Notes: generated from the letters alone by a model not told the origin. Positions 7,035-13,341 are shown, numbered from the stretch's first letter. The stretch: 27,380 bases of DNA from a virus (IMGVR_UViG_3300032217_000691:1-27380); one strand, 5' to 3'. Translations and numbers: made by a program.

Positions 7035-7298
7035 ATGATAGATATAGCAAAAATTAAAGAACATAGTGCTAGAATAAAAGCAATAATTTCAGGTAAACCT
7101 TATGAGGCTCCTGTAGCTCCTGTAGAACCTGTTGTGGTTCCAGAAGTTCCAGAAGTTCAACCTGAGCCTGAAGTAGTTCATGTACAACCTGAAGTTCAAG
7201 CTGAACCAGCGGTAGTTGAAGAAACACCAGTAATTCAAGTAGAACCTGAAGTAGTTCAATCCGAACCTGCTCAAGAATATCCTTTAAACCAAGACTAA
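7035..7298 (+). CDS. Pro/Glu/Val-rich repeat protein
   Basis: The start is placed at 7035 (MIDIAKIKEHSARIKAIISG) because the longer frame from 6927 overlaps the preceding gene by 95 bases and is Leu/His-rich there. The 87-residue protein has a short helical, basic N terminus (1-22), then a low-complexity acidic tail of P-E-V, P-x-P and E-P-V units to the end. Such tails are extended and flexible, and often act as linkers or surface spikes. Its stop overlaps the start of the next gene (TAATG), so the two are translated together. No family recognised. Confidence 0.6.
   Translation: MIDIAKIKEHSARIKAIISGKPYEAPVAPVEPVVVPEVPEVQPEPEVVHVQPEVQAEPAVVEETPVIQVEPEVVQSEPAQEYPLNQD
7089..7283 (+). repeat. 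Imperfect short repeats encoding P-E-V units
   Basis: Within the 7035 gene, units such as CCTGAAGTAGTTCA (near 7168 and 7245) and GTTCAACCTGAGCC-like stretches recur with small changes, encoding the P-E-V-V and V-Q-P-E motifs. The array could expand or contract by slippage. Confidence 0.5.
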
Positions 7299-7720
7299 TG
7301 GCAACATCACTATTTCCAAGTGAGATGATGGAAAATGCAATGGGAAGTGCTCTTACACCAGAAACAATTGCTGGTAAATTGTCCTTTTTTTATGAGCAAC
7401 TACATCTATTACATTGGCAAACAAAATCATTTGCTGAGCATGAAGCTTTAGGCAAAATATATGACAAGGTAGGAGATTTTCAAGATGAGATTGTTGAAAA
7501 AATAATGGGATATAAAGGAACAAGAGTTAAAGCGTACAAAATTGATGTACTTAAAGACTATTCTCCTGGAGCTCCTATGCAAGTGGTAGATGATCTTGTA
7601 AAATTTTCTAAGCAATTAGAAGAGTATGGAGAGGCTAATAATATGCCTGATATTGAAAATGTAGCTCAAAGTTTATCTGGAGAGGCTGCTCAAACTAAAT
7701 ATCGTTTAACCTTGTCTTAA
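7298..7720 (+). CDS. Dps/ferritin-like helical protein (DUF5856-like)
   Basis: The 140-residue protein is mainly helical. Residues 30-70 read FFYEQLHLLHWQTKSFAEHE ... DFQDEIVEKIMG, which parallels the Dps pattern HW-x-x-KG-x-x-F-x-x-LHE ... D-x-x-AER. His39, His48, Asp63 and Glu67 occupy positions resembling the inter-subunit ferroxidase ligands of Dps; the four-residue Asp-Glu spacing is the same. I recall similar phage proteins as DUF5856, but this is from memory. It may bind DNA or iron, or be a small virion protein of the same fold. It overlaps both neighbours (TAATG upstream, shared TAATG downstream). Confidence 0.6.
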   Translation: MATSLFPSEMMENAMGSALTPETIAGKLSFFYEQLHLLHWQTKSFAEHEALGKIYDKVGDFQDEIVEKIMGYKGTRVKAYKIDVLKDYSPGAPMQVVDDLVKFSKQLEEYGEANNMPDIENVAQSLSGEAAQTKYRLTLS

Positions 7721-8007
7721 TGCAAATAAGCAAAAAATTCTTTCCTGAGGTGATGCAAGATAATGAAATAGCTTATTTTGCTCATCTTGAAGGAGTTATA
7801 AGCTCAGTAGATGAGCTTTCTATATTGGAAATAACTAAGAACCCTAACTCCTATCATTTTAGATTGGCTGCTTCGGTTCCTAGATATAATGAAATGTTAT
7901 TAGAAGAGATATTAAAACTCCACAATATATTTCAAATCAAGCTAGATTTGTCCAAAAGCATAAAAGCTTCTGCAACAATTGTTTTTGAAATAAATTTGGG
8001 AGATTAA
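7720..8007 (+). CDS. Hypothetical protein, 95 residues
   Basis: No family recognised. The protein starts MQISKKFFPEVMQDNEIAYF, has no Cys, no membrane segment and alternating strand and helix (SYHFRLAASVPRY, then LLEEILKLHNIF, then ASATIVFEINLGD). It shares a TAATG overlap with the ferritin-like gene, so the two are probably co-translated. The -33 box of a promoter (7995-7998) lies within its last codons, which makes it the last gene before a new transcript start. Confidence 0.55.
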   Translation: MQISKKFFPEVMQDNEIAYFAHLEGVISSVDELSILEITKNPNSYHFRLAASVPRYNEMLLEEILKLHNIFQIKLDLSKSIKASATIVFEINLGD

Positions 8008-8025
8008 ATAATATTTGTATATTTG
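7995..8025 (+). promoter_or_regulatory. Bacteroidota-type promoter before the 8043 operon
   Basis: TTTG (7995-7998), exactly 19 bases, TATATTTG (8018-8025). This is the best match in the window to the Bacteroidota consensus TTTG-N19-TAnnTTTG. It ends 17 bases before the ATG at 8043 and would drive that gene, the carbonic-anhydrase-like gene and probably the basic-protein run. Confidence 0.72.
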
Positions 8026-8042
8026 TACCTAAAATTAAAATT

Positions 8043-8330
8043 ATGGCAGCAGAAATTAAACAAATGTTTAACAAAGAAGAAACTAAAGTAGAGTCTAAAC
8101 CAGAATTTAATCCAGCTAAGAAATACACTTGGTCTAAGGATGCTGAGTTTACAATAAGTGGCAGTGAATTTGGTCTTATATTAAATGCATTACGTGGTGT
8201 AATTAGTACACAAGAAGCTCAAGCATTGTTCTTAGCTAATGAAGCTGTAGGAGCAATTGAGAATGTTCTTGGTAATGCAGTGGAAAGTGGATTAGTTAAA
8301 GAAATAGTAGATAATAAAGCAAGTTTATAA
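8043..8330 (+). CDS. Hypothetical phage protein, 95 residues
   Basis: The protein has a charged N terminus (MAAEIKQMFNKEETKVESKP), a short strand segment (YTWSKDAEFTISGSEF) and a helical C-terminal half (FGLILNALRGVISTQEAQAL, then a helix to VDNKASL). No catalytic motif or membrane segment is visible and I do not recognise a family. It is the first gene behind the strong host-type promoter at 7995, and its stop overlaps the start of the carbonic-anhydrase-like gene (TAATG). That suggests high expression and joint translation with that gene. Confidence 0.6.
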   Translation: MAAEIKQMFNKEETKVESKPEFNPAKKYTWSKDAEFTISGSEFGLILNALRGVISTQEAQALFLANEAVGAIENVLGNAVESGLVKEIVDNKASL

Positions 8331-9313
8331 TGGCAACAACAACAAGTTCAAATATACCTTTAAAACCTTATGCAAGGTTTAATACTAATGGTCATATAGT
8401 TCCAGGCACTCTTAATTTATATAGAAATGCTCCTACCACTGGTATTTGGAAAGAAATGCAACCTATAGAGTATTTTAATAAAACTACTAAGCATTATAGT
8501 AATGTAATTAATACAACGTATCCAAATGCTTTATTAGCTAATAGTGTTGCTTATAGTTTAGTAAGTTTTCTTGATACTTTAGGAGCTGATGCATATAATA
8601 CTGTTTTAAATTCTACAGTTTGTTCAGATGATGTTAATGCTTCTGAGTTTTCTAATATATTTAATATAGGTCAAAATCCTCCAGCATTAAACAACTACCT
8701 TGGACCATTTATGGGTGGTGGACTTGCTGGATATCCTCATACAGGTATATTAGGAGCACAAGCTTGGCAAAGTCACACTACATCAGATGATAATACAAAT
8801 GGACCTTTGTTATTAATTAACATGCCTCACATAGGAATTACACAACAAGTTGATCTTGTTGCAGCTAATGATAATGTAGGTAGAATGTTAAGAAGAGGTA
8901 AGAGTTCTGCAACAGCTGATAATACATGTGGAGCTGTAGCAACAGCTATTAGTGATGCAATTACATTAAATGGTGTTGCACCAGTGGCTACAAATGCTCC
9001 TTTTGTAAACAACTATCAAAGATATCAACTTGCATTGATTGTTTATGCTTCTTATGCTTATTATAACACTCACACATATTCAGAGAATATGATTCAAGCT
9101 ACAGAACTTATAAGAGTTGCAAGTTATAACATCTTACATGATACAATTATTCCTGCATTAGGATCTATAAACAATTTATATTTATTCAGTGGTACATTCA
9201 TTAATGCTGATGATGGTTATTCTGCATTTATTGATATTAATTCATTAGAAGTGAGAGTTGGAACAAGTTGGACATCTCTTACAACAGACTTTTTAAATTT
9301 TGTAAATGGCTAG
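8330..9313 (+). CDS. Virion-module protein with LCIB-type beta-carbonic anhydrase domain
   Basis: The 327-residue protein has residues 8-48 similar to the start of the 6590 protein (LKPYARF..NGHIVPGTL, then PTTGIWKEMQP), a probable particle-attachment module. Residues about 85-210 match, in order, the motifs I know from LCIB-family carbonic anhydrases: VCSDDV (Cys98, Asp100), LGPFMGGGLAGYPHTGILGA then SHTT, LLLINMPHIGI (His167), VGRMLRRGK, and NTCGAVATAI (Cys200). Cys98, His167 and Cys200 would bind zinc, with Asp100 and Arg188 or Arg189 as the Asp-Arg pair. Such enzymes interconvert CO2 and bicarbonate. A helical C-terminal part (about 225-327) follows. The gene overlaps the next one by eight bases. 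The motif order is striking, but activity is inferred. Confidence 0.6.
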   Translation: MATTTSSNIPLKPYARFNTNGHIVPGTLNLYRNAPTTGIWKEMQPIEYFNKTTKHYSNVINTTYPNALLANSVAYSLVSFLDTLGADAYNTVLNSTVCSDDVNASEFSNIFNIGQNPPALNNYLGPFMGGGLAGYPHTGILGAQAWQSHTTSDDNTNGPLLLINMPHIGITQQVDLVAANDNVGRMLRRGKSSATADNTCGAVATAISDAITLNGVAPVATNAPFVNNYQRYQLALIVYASYAYYNTHTYSENMIQATELIRVASYNILHDTIIPALGSINNLYLFSGTFINADDGYSAFIDINSLEVRVGTSWTSLTTDFLNFVNG

Positions 9314-9719
9314 TATTAAGAAACCTGGTCCGTGGAATCCACAGAAAGCTACAGCTTATGTAGGGAAAGGTGTTCTTAAGAATGGTGGAGGTATAACTCC
9401 TGTTCCTAATGGTCATCTTATTAAAAAAGATGGTACATCATTAAAAAGTGGTGGTAAAGTAAAAGTTAGTGCAGGTGGTGAAAAGCATGTTATATATAAG
9501 AAAACAAGTCCTACAGGTCTTGGTAAAGGCAAAAAGGGTGATATTATGGTGAATCATCCTACTACTGATAAAGGTAAATGGGACACAATAGATCTTACTA
9601 AAATAGCTAAAGCTAAAACAGTTGCACAAGGTGTAGCTGCTACAAAGAAATGGCATAAAGATAATCCTAATTATGGCAACAACAGCAAAAAGCCCAGCGT
9701 GGCAAAGAAAAGAAGGTAA
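9306..9719 (+). CDS. Basic Lys/Gly-rich virion-associated protein
   Basis: The 137-residue protein is rich in Lys, Gly and Thr. It starts MASIKKPGPWNPQKATAYVG, contains LKSGGKVKVSAGGEKHVIYK and ends in a basic tail SKKPSVAKKRR. A predicted beta-rich middle (HLIKKDGTSLKSGGK) is followed by a short helix (DLTKIAKAKTVAQGVAATKK). The K-S-G-G motif recurs in the basic proteins at 9938, 11149 and 11572. No enzyme signature is seen. DNA or RNA binding, or packing within the head, is plausible. It overlaps genes on both sides (8 and 47 bases). Confidence 0.6.
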   Translation: MASIKKPGPWNPQKATAYVGKGVLKNGGGITPVPNGHLIKKDGTSLKSGGKVKVSAGGEKHVIYKKTSPTGLGKGKKGDIMVNHPTTDKGKWDTIDLTKIAKAKTVAQGVAATKKWHKDNPNYGNNSKKPSVAKKRR

Positions 9720-9936
9720 AAATCCTTCAGGTGGTTTAAATGCTAAAGGTAGAGCATCTTATAATAGAGCTAACCCTGGCAAACCTGGATTAAAAGCTCC
9801 ACAACCTGAGGGAGGTTCTAGAAAGAAATCATTCTGTGCTAGAATGAGTGGCATGAAAAAGAAGCTTACAAGCTCTAAAACTGCCAACGATCCTAACAGC
9901 AGAATTAATAAATCACTTCGTAAATGGAAATGTTAA
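9673..9936 (+). CDS. DUF6321-type small basic phage protein
   Basis: The 87-residue protein reads SPAWQRKEGKNPSGGLNAKG near the start, then RASYNRANPGKPGLKAPQPE, SRKKSFCARMSGM and a terminal SLRKWKC. This string of motifs is the conserved core that I recall as DUF6321, present in many marine and freshwater tailed phages; its function is unknown. It starts inside the 3' end of the upstream gene (47-base overlap in another frame). Two Cys, in SFCARM and the C-terminal KWKC, are part of the family pattern. Confidence 0.75.
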   Translation: MATTAKSPAWQRKEGKNPSGGLNAKGRASYNRANPGKPGLKAPQPEGGSRKKSFCARMSGMKKKLTSSKTANDPNSRINKSLRKWKC

Positions 9937-9937
9937 T

Positions 9938-10381
9938 ATGGCAACATTAAAGAAAACAGTAGTTAAAAAAGCTACTAAAAAAGCTCAGTATGGTAGTTAT
10001 CTTGAACAAGATAATAAAACAGGTAAGTATACTAGAACAACTAAATCTAACACACCTGAAGGTCCTAGATACTATCAATATACTCATCCTATTGAGAGCA
10101 CTACACAAATGTTAAATGATGCACGTGCTAGAGCTAACTCTGCTGATTCTACAAAAGCTAAAGATATTGATCCTTATATTTTAAAAAAGCTTGCTAATCA
10201 AAAAAATGGTGGGAAAGTGACTAAAAAACCTATGAAGTCTGGTGGTATGATTAAACGTGCTGACGGTCATTATTCTAAAAGAGGATTGTGGGACAACATC
10301 AGAGCTAATAAAGGTTCTGGAAAGAAACCAACACCTCAAATGTTAAAACAAGAGAAGAAGATAAAAGCTAAAAGTAAATAA
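9938..10381 (+). CDS. Basic phage protein with KRGLWDNIRANKGSGKKPT motif
   Basis: The 147-residue protein begins with a Lys-rich segment (TLKKTVVKKATKKAQYGSYL), has a Tyr- and Arg-containing middle (EGPRYYQYTHPIESTTQML), then the basic linker KNGGKVTKKPMKSGGMIKRA. It ends with KRGLWDNIRANKGSGKKPT and a basic helix to the C terminus. I have seen closely similar C-terminal motifs in many uncultured tailed phages, without known function. The MKSGG string is shared with three neighbours. It follows the DUF6321 gene by a single base. Confidence 0.6.
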   Translation: MATLKKTVVKKATKKAQYGSYLEQDNKTGKYTRTTKSNTPEGPRYYQYTHPIESTTQMLNDARARANSADSTKAKDIDPYILKKLANQKNGGKVTKKPMKSGGMIKRADGHYSKRGLWDNIRANKGSGKKPTPQMLKQEKKIKAKSK

Positions 10382-10397
10382 ACCAATATAAACCAAC

Positions 10398-10946
10398 ATG
10401 AACCAACTACAAGAAATATATCAAGAGAAATGTAGTATTCCTTCTGATATAAATGAACATCTTCCTACTATAAAAAAGTATGCAGAAGAGTGTGATCACA
10501 TCACAGAAATGGGTGTTAGATGGGTTGTATCCACATATGCATTTATGATGGGTAAACCAAAAAAAATGATATCTTATGACATTGAACCAGTAGAAAAATG
10601 GGGAACTGGAAAAGATTTTCTTGTTAAATTAGCTAAAGATAATGGAGTAGAGTTTGAATTCCATATTGCTGATACATTAAATCTTAATATAGAAGAAACA
10701 GATTTATTATTTTTAGATACAGCTCATACTTATAAACAAGTTAAAGGTGAATTAGCATTACATGCTGATAAATCAAGAAAGTATATCATGTTTCATGATA
10801 CTACATCTTTTGAGTTTGGTGGATTTGATGGTGATACTATAGGTATCTGGCCTGCAATAGAAGAATTTTTAGAGGTTAATCCACAATGGATTATTCATGA
10901 AAGATTTACTAATAATAATGGTTTAACAATTTTAAAAAGAAAATAA
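10398..10946 (+). CDS. Class I SAM-dependent methyltransferase-like protein
   Basis: The 182-residue protein has an HITEMGVRWVVSTYAF strand-helix at residues about 35-50 where SAM motif I lies. Its glycine pattern is weaker than classical DxGxGxG (E-M-G-V-R). Then follow KKMISYDIEP (motif II acidic residue), FEFHIADTLNL, and TDLLFLDTAHTYKQVKGEL, the motif IV strand of Methyltransf_24-type enzymes. Near the C terminus are MFHDTTSFEFGG and GIWPAIEEFL. The layout resembles methyltransferases associated with cell-surface sugar synthesis. It sits alone among basic structural proteins and overlaps the next gene (TAATG). Confidence 0.65.
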   Translation: MNQLQEIYQEKCSIPSDINEHLPTIKKYAEECDHITEMGVRWVVSTYAFMMGKPKKMISYDIEPVEKWGTGKDFLVKLAKDNGVEFEFHIADTLNLNIEETDLLFLDTAHTYKQVKGELALHADKSRKYIMFHDTTSFEFGGFDGDTIGIWPAIEEFLEVNPQWIIHERFTNNNGLTILKRK

Positions 10947-11146
10947 TGGCAACAGCTAAAAAACAAAGCAGTGGTAGTCTTTCAGGATTGAAAGCTTCTA
11001 ACAAACGTGTAGGTCCTGTAGATCCTAAAGGAGCTTGGACTAAAGTTCAAACTAAAACTTTAGCACATGCTAAGGGTAAGGCTAAACTTACAGTAGACAA
11101 AGAATTAGGTGCTACAAAAATGAAAAGTAAAGCTAAAAAGAAATAA
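10946..11146 (+). CDS. Small Lys-rich protein
   Basis: The 66-residue protein starts MATAKKQSSGSLSGLKASNK and ends KMKSKAKKK, with about a third Lys and no acidic or hydrophobic core except short segments such as LGATKMKS. It is probably disordered and nucleic-acid binding. It starts within the stop of the methyltransferase gene (TAATG) and ends three bases before the next ATG. No family recognised. Confidence 0.55.
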   Translation: MATAKKQSSGSLSGLKASNKRVGPVDPKGAWTKVQTKTLAHAKGKAKLTVDKELGATKMKSKAKKK

Positions 11147-11148
11147 TC

Positions 11149-11547
11149 ATGGCAACAGTAAGTAAAACAAGAAAGTACCAAACTGGTGGTGATCTTCCTA
11201 AAGGATACGTGAGAACAGAAATGGGTAGATTAATAAAAAAAGTTGATCAAGATAAATGGGAAGCTGGTATGGCTGATGCATTAGATCAACAAGCTGGTAA
11301 AGGTAAATATGCTCCTAAAAAGAATGAGGCTATTAATAATAAACCTCTTAAAGAAGGAAAACCAAACAGTGATAGTAAACCTAAAGGTATGAAAAGTGGT
11401 GGTAAGGTAAAAAACTGGATACAAGGTGCTGTTAATCCTAAGCATAAAGGTTATTGCACACCTATGACTAAAGCTACATGCACTCCTAAGAGAAAAGCAT
11501 TAGCTAAGACATTCAAAGCAATGGGTAAAGCTAGAAAAGGTAAATAA
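11149..11547 (+). CDS. Basic phage protein with conserved Cys-containing C terminus
   Basis: The 132-residue protein has an N-terminal basic segment (VSKTRKYQTGGDLPKGYVRT), a short helix around EMGRLIKKVDQDKWEAGMAD, then a MKSGGKVKNWIQGAV linker. It ends with NPKHKGYCTPMTKATCTPKR and a basic helix (KALAKTFKAMGKARKGK). The Cys pair in GYCTPMTKATCTP and the NWIQGAVNPKHKG string look like a conserved phage motif that I recall without a function. It may contact DNA or the portal/head. The ATG lies two bases after the upstream stop. Confidence 0.6.
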   Translation: MATVSKTRKYQTGGDLPKGYVRTEMGRLIKKVDQDKWEAGMADALDQQAGKGKYAPKKNEAINNKPLKEGKPNSDSKPKGMKSGGKVKNWIQGAVNPKHKGYCTPMTKATCTPKRKALAKTFKAMGKARKGK

Positions 11548-11571
11548 TTTAACAATTTAAAATCAAATAAA

Positions 11572-11955
11572 ATGGGACTAGGAATTAAAAGATCACCTCT
11601 TGTACAAAAATTAGAAGATAAAGACTTTCAAAAGAAAGCTATTTCTAAAGTTGAATCAATGAAACCAGTTATGAAATCTGGTGGTAAAATGAAAAAAGCT
11701 GCAAATGGTAAATCATTTCCTGATTTAAATCATGATGGTAAAATCACTAAGGCTGATATTTTAAAAGGTCGTGGTGTTATTGCTAAGAGTGGCATGAAAA
11801 TGGCTAAACAAGCTGCTACAGCAATTGCTATGAAGAAAGCAGGTATTGCACCTAAGAAGAAAATGCAATACGGTGGTTCAGCTGCTTCTATGGCACCTAC
11901 AATGAAGAAAGGCGGTATGATGAAAAAAGGTGGCATGATGAAAAAAGGCTGCTAA
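11572..11955 (+). CDS. Basic protein with a dockerin/EF-hand-type calcium loop
   Basis: The 127-residue protein contains SFPDLNHDGKITKADILKGR. DLNHDGKITKAD is a complete 12-residue EF-hand/dockerin loop (Asp1, Asn3, Asp5, Gly6, Ile8, Asp12), so calcium binding is likely. It also has MKSGGKMKKA upstream of the loop. The last 20 residues repeat M-K-K-G-G-M three times, ending in Cys. Similar FPDLN-DG motifs occur in other uncultured phages. The gene has a 24-base A/T-rich gap before it, and its stop overlaps the next start (TAATG). Role unknown, probably in the particle. Confidence 0.65.
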   Translation: MGLGIKRSPLVQKLEDKDFQKKAISKVESMKPVMKSGGKMKKAANGKSFPDLNHDGKITKADILKGRGVIAKSGMKMAKQAATAIAMKKAGIAPKKKMQYGGSAASMAPTMKKGGMMKKGGMMKKGC

Positions 11956-12161
11956 TGAAATCAAGTAAAGTTACTAGCAAACAAGCAAAGTCAACAAAAC
12001 CAATGACTGCAGGTAAAGCTAAAGGATCAGGTAAACCAAGACCAGCTCCTAAGGTAGCTCCACCTAAACCAATCAACGGTAATTACATGAAAGAAGCTGA
12101 CGTAATTCAAAAAAGAAGGAGCCCTATGGCTCCAATGACTGGTAAGAAGTTATCAAAATAG
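11955..12161 (+). CDS. Small basic Pro/Lys-rich protein, last gene of the plus-strand run
   Basis: The 68-residue protein starts MKSSKVTSKQAKSTKPMTAG, has a Pro-rich middle (KPRPAPKVAPPKPINGNYMK) and ends RRSPMAPMTGKKLSK. It is disordered in appearance and strongly basic. Its ATG overlaps the stop of the EF-hand gene, so it depends on coupled translation. It is the last gene before the untranslated stretch and terminator at 12323. No family recognised. Confidence 0.55.
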   Translation: MKSSKVTSKQAKSTKPMTAGKAKGSGKPRPAPKVAPPKPINGNYMKEADVIQKRRSPMAPMTGKKLSK

Positions 12162-12322
12162 TTATCTCCTCCTGCAATTAAAAACTGCACGCTTAGGTTG
12201 TGGCAACTCAGTCTAGAATGAGTCCCTTAAAGGAGAATGTTTTAAACAGTACTCATCTGCATACCGTAAGATCTGCTCTTGAGTCAAATCCCCCCTATAG
12301 TCTCAGTATTATAGGTCTAAAG
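12162..12322 (+). other. Untranslated, G+C-richer stretch with hairpins (3' UTR or small RNA candidate)
   Basis: This stretch is visibly richer in G+C than its surroundings and carries three small hairpins: GGTTG/CAACT (12196-12208), ACTCA/TGAGT (12206-12223, competing with the first) and CCTATA/TATAGG (12294-12315). There is also a run of six C (12290-12295). A 45-codon frame from ATG 12218 reads straight through the terminator and is probably chance. I tested for tRNA cloverleafs on both strands and could not fit one. It may be a structured 3' end or a separate small RNA. Confidence 0.4.
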
Positions 12323-12348
12323 AAAAAGCCCCTATTTGGGGCTTTTTT
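12323..12348. terminator. Bidirectional rho-independent terminator
   Basis: AAAAAGCCCC (12323-12332), loop TATTT, GGGGCTTTTTT (12338-12348). The 10-bp stem has a T run on both strands, so it can stop both the plus-strand virion operon and the minus-strand operon. The stop codon of the minus-strand glycosyltransferase (12332-12334) lies in the stem-loop. Confidence 0.92.
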
Positions 12349-13060
12349 CATTTAGAAGGGTGTGTAAATAATTCATAAAAGGTTTATGTCTTATATAATG
12401 ATGTGTTACATTTTTACATAAAAAGGTAACATCCTCTTCTGTAAAACTGTTTATCATCTTAGGTACATAGCTGTCTCCTTCTTTCCAAAGGTCATTAAAA
12501 TGTTTCTGGAATGGAAACCAACCATTTAGATTTATCTGACATAACAAGTCTCCCATCATATATTTATTACTGATTTTTATCTTGTTATCCTGAAGCCATT
12601 TACCCATAGAAACATCTTCAAATCCATATCCCTGCACTTTCATCTCACCACATTTCTTTATAAGCTCTGGAGATATAAAATAACTACAACCTCCTGATGG
12701 ATAATCTAGCTCTAAGTCTTTTTGAAAGGCTCCTTTCATACTATATCCATACAGTTTAGTCTTCTCTAAATAGGGTAGGATAGATTCAAAAAGCTTGATA
12801 TTTAAAATAGCATCATCATCTATGAAGACTAACCAATCATATTCATCAAACTGGTCAGTTGTTCTAACTAGATTAATGAAGTTAACTGTCTTCTCTTCAT
12901 TGCTATTATAATCATCATGTTTACTACCTGATATCTCAGGATATTTTCCTGTAAGCTTATCTGTAAGACATACATAATCAAGAGTAGATAACCATGTATT
13001 AACACAGTTATCCACTCTATTAGTATGCTTATGACTAGTTTTTAGTATAATCTTGTACAT
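12332..13060 (-). CDS. Fringe/beta-1,3-galactosyltransferase-like glycosyltransferase
   Basis: The 242-residue protein is read from ATG 13060; two earlier codons with a TTG start at 13066 are less likely because the ATG overlaps the upstream stop (TAATG). The motif WLVFIDDDAIL (about residues 78-88) is the DDD metal and donor site of Fringe/GT31-type enzymes. YPSGGCSYFISPELIKKCG and GYGFEDVSMGKWLQD are the acceptor-side motifs of that group (S/A-G-G-A-G-Y and EDV-x-G). These enzymes add galactose or GlcNAc to glycans. It is the last gene before the shared terminator. A host-surface or virion glycan target is inferred. Confidence 0.75.
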   Translation of the reverse strand: MYKIILKTSHKHTNRVDNCVNTWLSTLDYVCLTDKLTGKYPEISGSKHDDYNSNEEKTVNFINLVRTTDQFDEYDWLVFIDDDAILNIKLFESILPYLEKTKLYGYSMKGAFQKDLELDYPSGGCSYFISPELIKKCGEMKVQGYGFEDVSMGKWLQDNKIKISNKYMMGDLLCQINLNGWFPFQKHFNDLWKEGDSYVPKMINSFTEEDVTFLCKNVTHHYIRHKPFMNYLHTLLNEKSPK

Positions 13061-13341
13061 TACCAAATCATTATAACATCAAATATAGATACTAATAATA
13101 CTTGCTCATCATCTGATAAGTTAATTAATGGAGCTTTTGCTAAAACAGCTGGATCTGCTAATACCACATCTCCTGCTTTTATGTTTGATACAATATCTCC
13201 TACTGTATGCACTGTTAACTTAGAGAACTTTTTAATCATTTCTCTTTGTAATGCTTCTTTTGTATTTTCATCTACAACAATCTTACTTTCCTCATCTTGT
13301 AAAGGCATTTGTAAGTAAATTCTGTTTCCTAATAGTTTCAT
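13060..13341 (-). CDS. GroES-like co-chaperonin candidate
   Basis: The 93-residue protein matches GroES in length and outline: an N-terminal MKLLGNRIYLQMP strand, a mobile-loop region, VGDIVSNIKAGDVVLADPAV in the middle, and a C-terminal EQVLLVSIFDVIMIW strand, corresponding to the GroES G-D-x-V-L ... E-Y-L-I-L ... D-I-L-A-I ending. If correct, it would cap the host GroEL ring to help fold phage proteins, as gp31 does in T4. No GroEL gene is in the window. Similarity is moderate, so a different small beta-barrel is possible. It overlaps the glycosyltransferase by TAATG. Confidence 0.55.
   Translation of the reverse strand: MKLLGNRIYLQMPLQDEESKIVVDENTKEALQREMIKKFSKLTVHTVGDIVSNIKAGDVVLADPAVLAKAPLINLSDDEQVLLVSIFDVIMIW

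Noticed and set aside
7089-7274. Antisense 61-codon frame rich in Asn, Tyr, Phe and Arg
   Set aside because: It is the mirror of the P-E-V repeats of the real gene; repeats of that kind keep the opposite strand open by chance.
11730-11936. Minus-strand frame with Pro/Phe/Ile-rich hydrophobic text
   Set aside because: It mirrors the Met/Lys/Gly repeats of the EF-hand gene; no independent start context.
12171-12310. tRNA-like segment (AGTCAAATCCCCC near 12282)
   Set aside because: I could not form a cloverleaf with a 7-bp acceptor stem and an anticodon arm on either strand.
12218-12354. A 45-codon plus-strand frame before and through the terminator
   Set aside because: Its last third is the translation of the terminator hairpin, codon use is unlike the neighbours, and no leader resembles those of real starts.
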